64,000 nucleotides of DNA, taken from the NCBI RefSeq assembly GCF_017114945.1, contig NZ_JABXKQ010000087.1, positions 1 to 64,000 of the forward strand, read 5' to 3'. Below, one piece after another: positions 8,015-19,242 of the stretch. Both the position numbers and the translations under genes were made by a program. Source of the stretch: Nostoc sp. JL34. Its GTDB lineage: Bacteria > Cyanobacteriota > Cyanobacteriia > Cyanobacteriales > Nostocaceae. A model generated the notes under the pieces. It saw only the letters and a list, made by a program, of their open reading frames with translations, made no database searches and was not told the DNA's origin. Positions within the stretch are counted from its first letter, which is position 1. The number at the start of each line of letters is the position of its first letter.

Positions 8015-10840
8015 ATGATATACAAGCACCATCAACAAAAGGTGTTGAGATGGATTGCATTGTTCCTAATTGGAACATTTCTGCAATTGTTGTTTTACAT
8101 CCCGACACCAGTCTTATCCCAAAATTCCAATAGCTGTAGCAATATTACAGCCCCGCTCACATCTGAAGAACAAACTTATGCTCGTGCTGCTTGGCAGTAT
8201 TTTGTCAAAAATTATCAGCCAGCAACGGGATTTACCAATTCTACTGGGGGTTATCCTTCGGGTACACTCTGGGATATGGGTAACTACTTGATGGCATTGA
8301 ATGCTGCACGCTGGTTGAATCTTACTGATCAAGCAGACTTTGATTCCCGCCTCAACAAGTTTTTGACGACTCTCAACGGCCTGAAATTATTTGAAGATGC
8401 GTTGCCCAATAAAGTTTATAATGCAGCCACCGCACAGATGGTTGATTATGGCAATAATCCAATAGAGCGGGGTATTGGTTGGTCTGCTTTGGATGTTGGG
8501 CGAATCCTGGCTGCGTTTGATGTCATCCGCACCTGTCATCCTCAATATAATGAGTGGCTCAAAGGAATTGTAGCAAAGTGGCAGGTGGCGCGATCGCTCA
8601 AAGATGGACAACTTTTTGGCGCTACTGTTCTCCCTGACAACAAAACGTTACTGGTGCAAGAAGGACGACTCGGCTACGAAGAATACGGCGCTAGGGGTTA
8701 TCAACTTTGGGGTTTCTCTGCACCCAAGGCTATTGCTTTAGAACCGTTCAAGTTAGTCGAAATTAATGGTGTGCAAATTCCCGTTGATACCCGTGACTTT
8801 AAAAGCACCAACGCGAATAATTATGTTGTTAGTGAGTCTTATATCCTTGATGGGATTGAATTTGGCTTGCAAGGTGAGTTAGCTGATTTTGCGGCCAGGG
8901 TTTTAGATGTGCAAAAACGGCGTTTTGATACCACAGGTCAGTTAACTGCGGTAACAGAAGATAATATCGACCAAGCACCTTATTTTCTCTACAACACCGT
9001 CTACGCCAACGGTGCAAACTGGGCAACTATTACCGATGCCAACCAGCCTTACCCACAGTTTCGCAGCATCAGCACCAAAGCTGCTTTTGGTTGGCGCTAT
9101 CTGTTTCCAGATAATGCCTATGCCCAAAAAGTTTTTGATGCAGTCAAGGATCTCCGCAGTCCTGATGATGGTGGTTACTATGCTGGTATCTATGAAGAAT
9201 CAAAACAACCCAATAAGGCTTTGACAGGCAATACTAATGGGTTAATTTTGGAGATTTTATACTACAAATCTAAGGGAAATCACCCTTTAATTGCCTCCAC
9301 TTCTGCAAGTGTGTCTACTGGCAAGCCCAGTGAGAATGCTTCTCCAGCAACACCCTCAAATCAATCAAATTCTCCTGACAAGCCCAGTGAAAATACTTCT
9401 CCAGCAACACCCTCAAATCAACCGAATGCTACTGTTACGACTCCGATCGCAACCCCTGCGGATACTTCTAAACCTACAGAAGTCGCTGTTGCACCTATCC
9501 CACCAGTAGATAGTCCCCAACCATCATCTAACCTGAAACTAGATCGACCTCTAACGGTTATTGAACGGCGTTATGCAGAAGCGGCTTGGCGATACTTCCA
9601 AGCCAATTATCACTCCAAGAGTGGGCTGATAGACGATCGCAGTGATTTCAAAGGCGCAACCCTCTGGGGATTGGGAGATTATCTCGCAGCCCTCCATGCA
9701 GCGCGATCGCTCGATATCATTACCCCCAAAGAATTTGACCAGCGCACCCGTCATCTGTTAGCAGCCTTGACAAAGTTACCGTTATTTGCTGGAGAATTGC
9801 CGAGTCGGGGTTATGATACGCGATCGCTCCAACCAGTAGATTATGGTGGAAATCCAGCCCCAGAAGGAAACGGTTGGTCAGCTTTAGATTTAGGCAGGAT
9901 ACTAGCAGCGCTTTACAACTTAAAAACCTGTCATCCACAATACACGGCTGCCGTAGATAAAATTGTGCTGGATTGGTCATATTTGCGTGTGGTACGCGAA
10001 GGGATTCTCTCCAGTGCTACAACCGCCAAAGAGCAAGATGGGCGATATCTTACGCGTGTCAACCCTGTAACTCGCTTGGGTTATGAGGAATATGCCGCTC
10101 GTGCTTTTCAATTATGGGGGTTTAATGTTGATGGTTCTACTGTTGGAGGTGAATACCAAACTACCTTAGTCGAGGGAGTGAAAGTGCCAATTGGGCGCCG
10201 TCGAAAGGATACTAACTCCAAAGTTAACCAATACACAGTTAGCAATCCTTTTGTACTCTATGCTCTGGAGTTTGGACTAGATCCACAAATGCGACCGCTC
10301 TTTGAGCCAATTTTCCAGGCGCAAGCTGAACGTTACCGTCGCACTGACACCCTCACAGCCTCAGCTACTACTTTGATTGATCGTAAACCTTACACTGTCC
10401 ACAGCACAATTACTGGGCAGGGTGAGTCTTGGGTAGCTTTAGGAGATGATGGTCAACCTGTACCAAAGGGGCGATTGGTAAGTACAGCAGTAGCTTTTGC
10501 CTATCATGCCCTGCTTCCAGAAAACAAGTATAGTCAACAATTACTGCAAGGAACGACTGACTTATACAATCCATTAACTGGATTTTATGAGGGCTTCTAC
10601 GAAACTACAGGTAAAACAGCAGTTGGTTTCACCAGCAGCACCAACAGTATGATTTTGCAATCATTGCTATACAAGCTGATGAATCGGCAACCCCTAATTC
10701 GTCCGACTACCACCATGAAATCTCCTTGGTGGCAGGCTATTGCTCAAGGAGATTCTGGGCGAGGTCTACCCAATACTGCCATCCAAAGAACCAGGTTAAT
10801 GTCTGATACTTCAGGAAGTTACTGGGTTTCAGGTAGCTAA
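8015..10840 (+). CDS. Secreted/anchored protein with two DUF3131 domains
   Basis: N-terminal signal/TM; two copies of (A)R(Y/A)AWxYFxxNYxxxTG...LWDMGxYLxAL...RLGYEEYxAR; Pro/Ser/Thr-rich linker between them. Confidence 0.82.
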   Translation: MIYKHHQQKVLRWIALFLIGTFLQLLFYIPTPVLSQNSNSCSNITAPLTSEEQTYARAAWQYFVKNYQPATGFTNSTGGYPSGTLWDMGNYLMALNAARWLNLTDQADFDSRLNKFLTTLNGLKLFEDALPNKVYNAATAQMVDYGNNPIERGIGWSALDVGRILAAFDVIRTCHPQYNEWLKGIVAKWQVARSLKDGQLFGATVLPDNKTLLVQEGRLGYEEYGARGYQLWGFSAPKAIALEPFKLVEINGVQIPVDTRDFKSTNANNYVVSESYILDGIEFGLQGELADFAARVLDVQKRRFDTTGQLTAVTEDNIDQAPYFLYNTVYANGANWATITDANQPYPQFRSISTKAAFGWRYLFPDNAYAQKVFDAVKDLRSPDDGGYYAGIYEESKQPNKALTGNTNGLILEILYYKSKGNHPLIASTSASVSTGKPSENASPATPSNQSNSPDKPSENTSPATPSNQPNATVTTPIATPADTSKPTEVAVAPIPPVDSPQPSSNLKLDRPLTVIERRYAEAAWRYFQANYHSKSGLIDDRSDFKGATLWGLGDYLAALHAARSLDIITPKEFDQRTRHLLAALTKLPLFAGELPSRGYDTRSLQPVDYGGNPAPEGNGWSALDLGRILAALYNLKTCHPQYTAAVDKIVLDWSYLRVVREGILSSATTAKEQDGRYLTRVNPVTRLGYEEYAARAFQLWGFNVDGSTVGGEYQTTLVEGVKVPIGRRRKDTNSKVNQYTVSNPFVLYALEFGLDPQMRPLFEPIFQAQAERYRRTDTLTASATTLIDRKPYTVHSTITGQGESWVALGDDGQPVPKGRLVSTAVAFAYHALLPENKYSQQLLQGTTDLYNPLTGFYEGFYETTGKTAVGFTSSTNSMILQSLLYKLMNRQPLIRPTTTMKSPWWQAIAQGDSGRGLPNTAIQRTRLMSDTSGSYWVSGS
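9320..9424 (+). repeat. 57-bp tandem repeat encoding the GKPSENxSPATPSNQ linker
   Basis: ggcaagcccagtgagaatgcttctccagcaacaccctcaaatcaa at 9320 recurs at 9377. Confidence 0.75.
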
Positions 10841-10841
10841 C

Positions 10842-10871
10842 GAAGACGTGGGGACGCGTCCCCACATCTTC
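10842..10871. terminator. Strong hairpin, candidate terminator or palindromic repeat
   Basis: GAAGACGTGGGGACG/CGTCCCCACATCTTC immediately after the DUF3131 gene stop. Confidence 0.55.
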
Positions 10872-11096
10872 CCCTACCCAGTAATGTCGAGTCAGAGGTT
10901 GTTAGTAATGAATTCAACTTGGGAATACTTATTTTGAGAGTATGCAGATGATTTAAATGGAGATGACAGGGATAAAAAATGTGATTTTGCAATCGGTAAT
11001 TGCGACAGATGGAATACTCACAAGCCTATCCAGTAACTCTTTATCTTGTCTAAAAGAGGCTGCTTTAACACAATCCCAAATCTAACATTGTATAAG

Positions 11097-13097
11097 ATGA
11101 CTTCAATTTCTATTAATGAAACCTCCTCAAATTTTGCCGGTAACAGTCGCTCGTCACTCAAAAAAAGAACGCTGTTATTTCGGTATCTGGCAGAAATCAA
11201 TTTAATTTTTGGTATCTGGTATTTGCAATGGCGCATCACCCATTCCATCAATTTTGACGCGCTCTGGATCTCAATTCCTTTGCTAATAGCAGAAATTTAT
11301 AGCTATTTCGGTGGCGTGATGTTTGTGATTGGATTGTGGCGTCCCTTAGTTCGACAGATTAAGTCTCTCGACCAAATGATCCCACCTATACCTAAATCCG
11401 ACTGGCCAACAGTGGATGTGTTTGTAACGTGCTACAACGAGCCACCAGAAATTGTCGAAGAAACTGCCAAAGCTGCGCTGGCAATGGATTATCCACCAAT
11501 AAAGTTACGGGTTTATGTGCTGGATGATGGTAACTCGCCTGCGATGCGAGCGATGACAGAAAGATTGTGTATTGAGGATTTGCAATCACCACAACTACAG
11601 CTAGAAGCGGAACGGATTGATGCAGAACACTCTTGTTTGTTGGAGCGTCTGAAGCAACTAGAAAATCTGACACCTAACACTCAAGCCGCTGAACAATGGC
11701 TGCAAGCATCATCAGAATCAGTGGTTAACAAGTCTGCGGCTGGATTTGTGCAAAGTTTGCGATCGCTTATCCTTTGGCTACCTCCGGCTGATCAAAGCTA
11801 TTCTCCTGCAAAGACGTTACGCGATCGCCTAATTAGCGAACGCAAAGCTTTAGAAGAAGCTATTCGCAAGAAAGAACTAGAATTAGTTGAACTCGCTCGT
11901 TTTCGCTACATTGCTCGTCCCAAACCTGCTGGTATACCCCACCACGCTAAAGCAGGTAACTTGAATTACGCGATTTTTTCTGGAGAAACTTCAGGACAGT
12001 TTATTCTTACCCTAGATGCTGACCATATTCCCAAACCCCAATTTATTAAGCGAGTTCTGCCTTATTTCTACACCTATAATCTTTTCACAGGAAAATACGA
12101 CCATAATCAAATTGCTTTTGTTCAGACCCGCCAGGATTTTTACAATATTCCTCCGGGCGATCCCTTTGGACATCGAGCAAATTTGTTTTATGGGCCACTT
12201 CAACAAGGCAAAGATGGTATGAATGCCGCTTTTTATACAGGTACAAATGCTATTCTGAGGCGGGAAGCATTGATTAGTGTTGGACTACAACATTTTGCTG
12301 ATGAGTTTGCCAAAGATGAAAAACGTTTAGATGAATTTCAACTAATTGGTGGTGTATCTAGTAACAGTATTACAGAAGATATGAATACAGCAATGCGTCT
12401 GCATGGTGCTGGATGGAAATCTATTTATCACAATGAACTTTTGGCAGAAGGTTTAGCACCAGATGACCTGAGTTCTACTCTGAAACAGCGGCTACGCTGG
12501 GCACAAGGAACTATTCAAGTACTACTGAGAGAAAATCCGCTCACCAAATCAGGGCTAACGTTTTGGCAGAGATTGCACTATTTTAAGACAATGTATAGCT
12601 ATTTCTCTGGTTTTGCAACTCTGGTTTTTATTTCTTGCCCAATTATCTATTTTTTTACAGATATTATTCCAGTTAAAACCTACGGCCCTGACTTTGCCCT
12701 ACACTTTTTTCCAGCTTTTATTGTCAACCGTCTGACTTTTATAGCAGCTACCTGGGGCATTCCAGCTAGAGAAGTTTGGCGCTCCGAACAATATGCGATC
12801 GCTTTATTTCCACTGATGATCCAAGCTGTATTGAGTGTGTTCACAGGACAAAAACTCAATTTCCAAGTAACACCTAAGCAGCGGCAATCTGGAATTTATC
12901 TCCGACTGGTTTGGCCACAGATGGTTGTTTTTGGACTGACCATTTTGGGGATATTATGGAGCCTTTACCAATTAGCTATCGGTCATCTAAATTATCCTGG
13001 GGTTCACTTACTCAATGGTGCATGGGCTATCTATAACTTATTGCTTTTGTCAGCTATCATCCGCGCCTCTGTTTGGCAACCTCCAAAAGAGGTCTAA
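11097..13097 (+). CDS. Membrane GT2 glycosyltransferase, cellulose synthase-like
   Basis: DVFVTCYNEPPEIVEET, LDADHIPKP, TEDMNTAMRLH, QRLRWAQG; multiple TM. ATG 11097 preferred to the TTG at 11046. Confidence 0.88.
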   Translation: MTSISINETSSNFAGNSRSSLKKRTLLFRYLAEINLIFGIWYLQWRITHSINFDALWISIPLLIAEIYSYFGGVMFVIGLWRPLVRQIKSLDQMIPPIPKSDWPTVDVFVTCYNEPPEIVEETAKAALAMDYPPIKLRVYVLDDGNSPAMRAMTERLCIEDLQSPQLQLEAERIDAEHSCLLERLKQLENLTPNTQAAEQWLQASSESVVNKSAAGFVQSLRSLILWLPPADQSYSPAKTLRDRLISERKALEEAIRKKELELVELARFRYIARPKPAGIPHHAKAGNLNYAIFSGETSGQFILTLDADHIPKPQFIKRVLPYFYTYNLFTGKYDHNQIAFVQTRQDFYNIPPGDPFGHRANLFYGPLQQGKDGMNAAFYTGTNAILRREALISVGLQHFADEFAKDEKRLDEFQLIGGVSSNSITEDMNTAMRLHGAGWKSIYHNELLAEGLAPDDLSSTLKQRLRWAQGTIQVLLRENPLTKSGLTFWQRLHYFKTMYSYFSGFATLVFISCPIIYFFTDIIPVKTYGPDFALHFFPAFIVNRLTFIAATWGIPAREVWRSEQYAIALFPLMIQAVLSVFTGQKLNFQVTPKQRQSGIYLRLVWPQMVVFGLTILGILWSLYQLAIGHLNYPGVHLLNGAWAIYNLLLLSAIIRASVWQPPKEV

Positions 13098-13144
13098 GAG
13101 GGGAGTATAGGATCAGAAGAAAAACTACTGACTCCTAACTATAC

Positions 13145-13190
13145 CAATTTTGGATTGAAGGAAAAATCTAAAATTTAAAATCCAAAATTG
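13145..13190. repeat. Inverted repeat/STRR-like hairpin between the GT2 and PIG-L genes
   Basis: CAATTTTGGATT ... AATCCAAAATTG. Confidence 0.6.
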
Positions 13191-13232
13191 AATAACTCCT
13201 TGTTAATAAATGCAATCTAGAAAAAAACAGCT

Positions 13233-13946
13233 ATGAACACTTATTCAGACTCAAACAACTTTGGTCAGCGAACTGTCTTAACAATTTATGCTCACGCTGA
13301 TGATGAAGTTCTACCTGCTGCTGGTACTCTCAGTCTGATGTCTCAAGCAGGATGGAATGTTCGTTGCTTAATTTTGACTGATGGTGGTCTTTCTAGTTCG
13401 CCTATTAAAGGTACACGTCATCAAGAAGCAGATGCAGCTGGTAAAATCATCGGTGCAACTTATGAGTTTCATGCACTTGAGGAGTGCAATTTCTCAACAC
13501 AAGCAGTAATTAAAGTTACTGAAGAAGCTCTGGGACGTTGGCAACCGGATTTGATTATTACTCACGCACCACAACCGGAAAAATATGGACATAGAGATCA
13601 TGAAGTGTGTGCGATCGCAGTTTCTAATGTTGCTACCCGGAAAAACATCCCTTTATGGTATTCAGCCCCACCTGTTTTTTTGCGCGGTTTTGAACCCAAC
13701 TTTTTTGTAGATATTACCTCGGTAATTGAAGAAAAAGTTGCAGCTATTGGATGTTATGAATCAGAGTTGAATAAGGCATTTATGCAACTTGATGCCATAC
13801 TTGTTTTATCTCGTTTTTGGGCCAGAGAGCTAGGTCAAAAAGATGGCTATTTTGAAGCTTTTGAAATTTCTCGACAATGGGTTGATGCTAGCTTTTTTAC
13901 TGCCATAGCAAATAATAGTAATCAGCAAGTAGTAAAACAAAGCTAA
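13233..13946 (+). CDS. PIG-L/LmbE family deacetylase
   Basis: HADDEVLPAAGTL, DGG, HAPQPEKYGHRDHEV motifs. Confidence 0.9.
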   Translation: MNTYSDSNNFGQRTVLTIYAHADDEVLPAAGTLSLMSQAGWNVRCLILTDGGLSSSPIKGTRHQEADAAGKIIGATYEFHALEECNFSTQAVIKVTEEALGRWQPDLIITHAPQPEKYGHRDHEVCAIAVSNVATRKNIPLWYSAPPVFLRGFEPNFFVDITSVIEEKVAAIGCYESELNKAFMQLDAILVLSRFWARELGQKDGYFEAFEISRQWVDASFFTAIANNSNQQVVKQS

Positions 13947-14053
13947 TTACATCCACAACAGAAAAGCATTGCTTTATCTATTGCGGTTTGCATTAGATCA
14001 ATGCCAAAATATAAATACATAGTTTTCAAGTAAAATAATCGGAAAATAAAACC

Positions 14054-14380
14054 ATGAGTTTGAGTGTAAAAGTGCTGGAACTATCGGGAATTTTAGATGG
14101 GATTAGAGGTAATGATCTACGTCGTGAAGTTAGCGGTATTCTGGCAAACGGAGCCAATATTTTGTTGCTTGACATGAAAGAAGTAAAGTTTATTGATAGC
14201 TCTGGTTTAGGTGCTTTAGTATCAGCAATGCAAATGGTACGAGCTGCTAATGGCAAAATGTTTGTTTGCTCTATAAGCGATCAAGTCAGAATGTTATTTG
14301 AACTGACTAAAATGGATAGAATTTTTCAAACATTTGCTGATCAAGAAGAATTCAATCGCCAAGTATTGGCAACACAATAA
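14054..14380 (+). CDS. STAS-domain anti-sigma factor antagonist
   Basis: ILLLDMKEVKFIDSSGLGALVSAM phosphoacceptor-loop motif. Confidence 0.92.
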   Translation: MSLSVKVLELSGILDGIRGNDLRREVSGILANGANILLLDMKEVKFIDSSGLGALVSAMQMVRAANGKMFVCSISDQVRMLFELTKMDRIFQTFADQEEFNRQVLATQ

Positions 14381-14422
14381 GGTGTTAGGGAATCACAAAT
14401 TGAATATGCACATTTGACTATC

Positions 14423-15613
14423 CTAACCAAAGTTAACTTTTATTAAAGATAAGTCATCGTCAAGATGATCTTGAGCATTTAAGGTGATAATCTTCGCTAA
14501 TAGTTGATTTAGGTTACAGGTATCTTTCTGACTATATTTAGTTAGTAAGTCAATGAAAGCATCTATACCCCAAATTTTACCATCTGACTGATTAATTTCA
14601 TAAGCACCATCACTAAAAATGTATAAAGTGCTGTTTTCTTCGACCTCAAAAACAGCATCTTCAAATTTGACTTCAGGCAAAAAACCAATTGGTAAATCTA
14701 AGGAAGTTAGCTGTTTAATTTCGATGCTGTTTATAGAGGTATTAGATAATAATAAAGCTGGTGGATGTCCGGCGTTGGCATAAATGAGTTGACGTTTAAG
14801 GCGGTGATAAACTCCATACCAGATTGTGAAGTATTTATCACCGTGCTTACTCATTTGGAAGGCGTGATTTAGAGCTTTGAGGACTTCACTGGGTTGACAA
14901 AAGTTAGTGTTTGGTAGAGATTGCGATCGCAAAACATTCAGTACCGATACAGATAGGAGGGCTGAACCCACACCATGACCTGATACATCCAACAAATAAA
15001 TTGCCAAATGATCCTCGTCAATCCAATGATGGTCGAAGCAATCGCCTCCTAGCTGCGCTGAAGGAATAAACAGATTTTCTGTAGTTACTGATCCTACAAG
15101 CGGTGAGGGTAGAAGCGATCGCACATAAGCAGCAGCCTCAGACAATTCTGCTTCCAAAATTTGCTTTTGGGTTTGCAAATCCTGATTTAGTGTCTCTAAA
15201 GCTTGCTTTTGACTTTGTAAATCCTGATTTAGCTGGTGTAATCTTAATCCTGCTCTTACCCGTGCTTTCAATTCATTCATCTCTATTGGTTTAGAGATAA
15301 ACTCATCAGCTCCAGCGTCAAGTCCCCTAACTCTATCTTCCTCCTCTCCTCTAGCTGCTCCCCTAGCCGTCAATAGAATAAAAAAAGTAGTTGCCAACTC
15401 TGGATCTGTTCTAATTCGACGACACACTTCTAGCCCATCTACCTGAGACATCATCCAGTCACAGATAATCAGAGCCGGATGTAGCAGTTGCGCTTGGATA
15501 ATTCCTTCTTCGCCATTGCTAGCCACAGTAGTCTCATAACCCTGCCTTTGGAGTGTGCTTTTCAGTACTGCTCGCACTGTCGGATCATCATCAATAACCA
15601 GAATCTTAAACAT
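14423..15613 (-). CDS. Response regulator with SpoIIE-type PP2C phosphatase domain
   Basis: REC (KILVIDDDPTVRAVL...ICDWMM) plus SpoIIE core GGDCFDHHWIDEDHLAIYLLDVSGHGVGSALLS. Confidence 0.92.
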   Translation of the reverse strand: MFKILVIDDDPTVRAVLKSTLQRQGYETTVASNGEEGIIQAQLLHPALIICDWMMSQVDGLEVCRRIRTDPELATTFFILLTARGAARGEEEDRVRGLDAGADEFISKPIEMNELKARVRAGLRLHQLNQDLQSQKQALETLNQDLQTQKQILEAELSEAAAYVRSLLPSPLVGSVTTENLFIPSAQLGGDCFDHHWIDEDHLAIYLLDVSGHGVGSALLSVSVLNVLRSQSLPNTNFCQPSEVLKALNHAFQMSKHGDKYFTIWYGVYHRLKRQLIYANAGHPPALLLSNTSINSIEIKQLTSLDLPIGFLPEVKFEDAVFEVEENSTLYIFSDGAYEINQSDGKIWGIDAFIDLLTKYSQKDTCNLNQLLAKIITLNAQDHLDDDLSLIKVNFG

Positions 15614-15763
15614 GAATTACAGTTTTTTCAGTAAAATGATCGGTAAATAGTTGCTTTCATTTAAGTTATATGCAATTTAGTTTTTAATGTATAGTAAAAA
15701 TACTCAAATTAAATAAACTAATTAACGAATATGATGATTTCAAAATATTTTCTTAGTTAAGAA

Positions 15764-16180
15764 GTGAATAATAAAATTTATCTCAAAGTTAACACAGACC
15801 TGACAGCTTCACCTCAAGTTTTGTCTTGGTTCGAGCAAATGAATCAACCACCTATTTCCGATAAACAAATTTGGTGGCAATGTCAAACGCTGATGATAGA
15901 AGGATTTACGAACATTGTTGAACATGCCCACAAAAATTTACCTATTGAGACTCCGATTGAGATAGAAGCTGTGCGGTTAGATGAACACATAGAAATTCGC
16001 ATCTGGTCTCTAGGTGAACCCTTTGACTTAGAGCAGCAATTGCGGCAAACATCTGAATTTGAAGATAACGATCAAGAGCGTGGGCGTGGTTTAAAAATCA
16101 TGTCTGCCATTGCCGATAAGTTTAGTTATGAGCGGGCGGTAGATAATCGTTACTGTTTATTTATTAGTAAATATTATTAA
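15764..16180 (+). CDS. Serine kinase/anti-sigma regulatory HATPase (RsbW-like)
   Basis: GTG start; EGFTNIVEHAHKN N-box and GRGLKIMSAIADKFSY. Confidence 0.85.
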   Translation: MNNKIYLKVNTDLTASPQVLSWFEQMNQPPISDKQIWWQCQTLMIEGFTNIVEHAHKNLPIETPIEIEAVRLDEHIEIRIWSLGEPFDLEQQLRQTSEFEDNDQERGRGLKIMSAIADKFSYERAVDNRYCLFISKYY

Positions 16181-16232
16181 AAATGCCTATGAGAGGAGCA
16201 GGGAATGGGGAAATTGTTATAACTCCTAACTT

Positions 16233-18662
16233 TTAACTCCTAATTAAAAATTCTTGGATGCGTTTCACAAATTCTTCTAACTCTACGATTAAGTCAGTTG
16301 TACCTCGACGCTCTTGGTCGTAAGCTAGTTGTTCTAGTTTTTCTGCCGCTAGATGCATAGGTGTAACTCCCATATTGGCACTAGCACCTTTAATTTGATG
16401 GGTTTGGAGCGTTAGTTGCTCAAAGTCATGAGTTGCGATCGCTATTTTTATCACCTCTAAACGAGGTTGAATATCTTCAACAAATATTTGCAGTAGTTCC
16501 AATTCAAATTCTGGGTTGTTTTCTGAGAGTTGATGCAAACGTTCCCAATCAATTGGGAGGTCAACGGAATCTACATCTGTTGTAGAAACTGTCTGCTCTG
16601 TGGCAGCTATTTCTTTTGTTCTGAATATCACATTTTTCCAATGCTCTAGCATCGCTGCTAAATTTTCTTTCATCACCGGCTTGCTCAAGTAGTCGTCCAT
16701 GCCGGCATCTAGACACATTTGTTTGTCTTGTTTCATTGCATTAGCTGTCATCGCAATTACTACAGGACGACGACCACTAGCAAAGCTGCTTTCTTGCCAA
16801 CGATGAATTTGTTTTGTGGTTTCCAAACCGTCGAGAATCGGCATTTGGCAATCCATCAGAATCAAATCATAGGGAATTTTTTCTAATAGCTGCAACGCTT
16901 CTTTTCCATTATTAGCGATATCAGCACTGTAGCCCAGACTTTTGAGTTGCTTCAAGGCTATTTTCTGATTCACCAGATTATCTTCAGTTAAAAGAATTCT
17001 TAATTTATGGAAGTCAGGAGACGGGGAAGAAGATTCAGGGACACTGAATAACTCCTGACTCTTGAACGCCAGTTGCTCCACTTGGGGAGACTCGCTCGCT
17101 TTTGGTATCTCCTGTTGGGAGAAGACTGCACTGGCTCCTGCTGACTCCTCTGAAATAACAGAAGCGGCAATCGTAAAGTAAAATGTACTACCTACATTAA
17201 GTTCACTTTCAACCCAAATTCTGCCACCCATTAACTCGCACAATTGCTTGCAGATGGCGAGACCTAAGCCAGTACCGCCATACTGTCGAGTAATGGAGGA
17301 GTTAACTTGACTGAAGGCTTTAAACAAACGCTCTAAGCGATCGCGTGGAATTCCGATGCCTGTATCTTTAACACTAAACTGAATTTCCTCAGTACTTACA
17401 ACAGAAGAATGATTAATATCGCTATTCTTGCGGGTTATAACTGAAACCTCTATACTTCCCGTTTCGGTAAATTTAATTGCATTACTGAGTAAATTAATCA
17501 AGACTTGGCGCAGTCGGGTGATATCCCCCACTATCGTAGTAGCAAGTTCAGGAGTCTCTAAAAATGTGAGTTTTAAACCTTTTTCTCTAGCTGTAGGCGC
17601 AAGCATATAAAGAGCCTCATGAATGCAATTTCGTAAAGGAAAAGGTTCTTCTTCTAGTTCTAAGTTTCCTGATTGTATTTTGGAGAAGTCCAGGAAATCG
17701 TTAATAATTTTGAGTAAAGAATTTCCACTGGTGTAAATGGTTTCAACAAAATCTTGCTGTTCAGGAGTTAGTTCAGTGTATAGCAACAAACTGGCCATAC
17801 CAATTACCGATGCGATCGGAGTCCGAACCTCATGGCTAATCATCGCTAAGAATTCCTGTTTAGCAAGTTCTGCCTGTTTTCGTTCAGTCATGTCTCGCAA
17901 AATGTAAACATAACCTTGAAAATGTTCAATTTCTGTTTTTACTATTGAGGATGAAAAAGCTATGGGAATTGTTTTACCACTTTTGGTATAACAAACGGTT
18001 TCTATTTCTTTTACTAAAGGATTTATGTCTTGACTGTGGGATATATCAGTATCATCAATTGTCAATGGATACTTATTGACTTCTCTAATAATTTTTGCGA
18101 TCGGTTGACCGATGAGTTCTATTTCGTTATATTGCAATAAAATTTGTGCGGCATAATTCATTTTTTTGATCTCGCCTGATAGCGTTGTCACTAACAAGGC
18201 GTCCGCCATTGATGTCACAATTTGGTCAATATATTGTTTAGAAGCCTTTAAGTTACGTAGCAAAAGATTTGCTTCATTTGCACCTTGAAATAAAGATTGC
18301 TCAAGCACCATCCGCTCTGTCGCATCTTCGACAACAATGGTTAGTCGATTGCTATAATGGTCTTCTTGGAGATTATTAGTAATACGAATATCAATATATA
18401 AAGGAGAAGTCGGATCTTGCGATCGCATAATTCCTTTTAATTCAAAATTATCTTGTTCCCCCTGTAAAATTGCATCAAAAATATCTTCAAGTCCCTCTAA
18501 TTCGGGAAACACAATCCGAACATCTTGACCTGGCTTAGCTTCATTAGGAATATCGGCAAAATGATTTAGTCCCAAAGACATCTCTATAATTTTTAATTTT
18601 TCATCAATTATTAAATATTCAATACCACATACAGATAATAAATTTGTCAAAAATGAGTTCAT
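16233..18662 (-). CDS. Hybrid histidine kinase (PAS-PAS-HisKA-HATPase-REC-HPt)
   Basis: [17 protein letters not shown]-box; [33 protein letters not shown]; HPt [11 protein letters not shown]. Confidence 0.93.
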   Translation of the reverse strand: MNSFLTNLLSVCGIEYLIIDEKLKIIEMSLGLNHFADIPNEAKPGQDVRIVFPELEGLEDIFDAILQGEQDNFELKGIMRSQDPTSPLYIDIRITNNLQEDHYSNRLTIVVEDATERMVLEQSLFQGANEANLLLRNLKASKQYIDQIVTSMADALLVTTLSGEIKKMNYAAQILLQYNEIELIGQPIAKIIREVNKYPLTIDDTDISHSQDINPLVKEIETVCYTKSGKTIPIAFSSSIVKTEIEHFQGYVYILRDMTERKQAELAKQEFLAMISHEVRTPIASVIGMASLLLYTELTPEQQDFVETIYTSGNSLLKIINDFLDFSKIQSGNLELEEEPFPLRNCIHEALYMLAPTAREKGLKLTFLETPELATTIVGDITRLRQVLINLLSNAIKFTETGSIEVSVITRKNSDINHSSVVSTEEIQFSVKDTGIGIPRDRLERLFKAFSQVNSSITRQYGGTGLGLAICKQLCELMGGRIWVESELNVGSTFYFTIAASVISEESAGASAVFSQQEIPKASESPQVEQLAFKSQELFSVPESSSPSPDFHKLRILLTEDNLVNQKIALKQLKSLGYSADIANNGKEALQLLEKIPYDLILMDCQMPILDGLETTKQIHRWQESSFASGRRPVVIAMTANAMKQDKQMCLDAGMDDYLSKPVMKENLAAMLEHWKNVIFRTKEIAATEQTVSTTDVDSVDLPIDWERLHQLSENNPEFELELLQIFVEDIQPRLEVIKIAIATHDFEQLTLQTHQIKGASANMGVTPMHLAAEKLEQLAYDQERRGTTDLIVELEEFVKRIQEFLIRS

Positions 18663-18667
18663 CTTAA

Positions 18668-19192
18668 TTAAATTAAACGAGTGGCTAAAGTTTGAAATAT
18701 TTTATCAACATTATTGCCAGTTTTTGCTGAAGTTATATATGTGTCTAAGATATTAGGTCGGTCAGGGTATTGATACATTTGACGAATTTTTTCTAAATAT
18801 TCGGCTGCAATCATATCTGATTTGTTCAGTGCAACAACAATATAGCTGTTAGGATTAACAGCTAAAAAAGTTTGAATATGCTCCTGGATATGATGGAGCG
18901 TTTCTGCTTGTGTCACATCACCAACTATCACAGCACCTTTAGAACCTTGAAAATAATTATTAGCAACTGCTTTAAACTTATTACTGCCTTCAATATCCCA
19001 AATTATCATTTGTAAGTTTTGTTCGCTAAGTAGATTTTTTTCAGAAACACTAACCAATTTACGAGATATTTTTACTCCTACAGTTGAAAGGTATTCGTCA
19101 CTAAATCTACACTCGACAAATTGGCGAATTAAACTAGTTTTACCAACACCAAAGTCACCGAATAAGCATATTTTTTTAGAGATTGTAGACAT
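18668..19192 (-). CDS. Ras/Rab-like small GTPase
   Basis: P-loop GDFGVGKTS, switch-I T in YLSTVGVKI, WDIEG (DxxG), NKSD, TSAKTG. Confidence 0.9.
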   Translation of the reverse strand: MSTISKKICLFGDFGVGKTSLIRQFVECRFSDEYLSTVGVKISRKLVSVSEKNLLSEQNLQMIIWDIEGSNKFKAVANNYFQGSKGAVIVGDVTQAETLHHIQEHIQTFLAVNPNSYIVVALNKSDMIAAEYLEKIRQMYQYPDRPNILDTYITSAKTGNNVDKIFQTLATRLI

Positions 19193-19242
19193 AGTTGGGG
19201 AAAAGTAGGGAATATTTTATCCGAATCATAGCTACTATAAAC

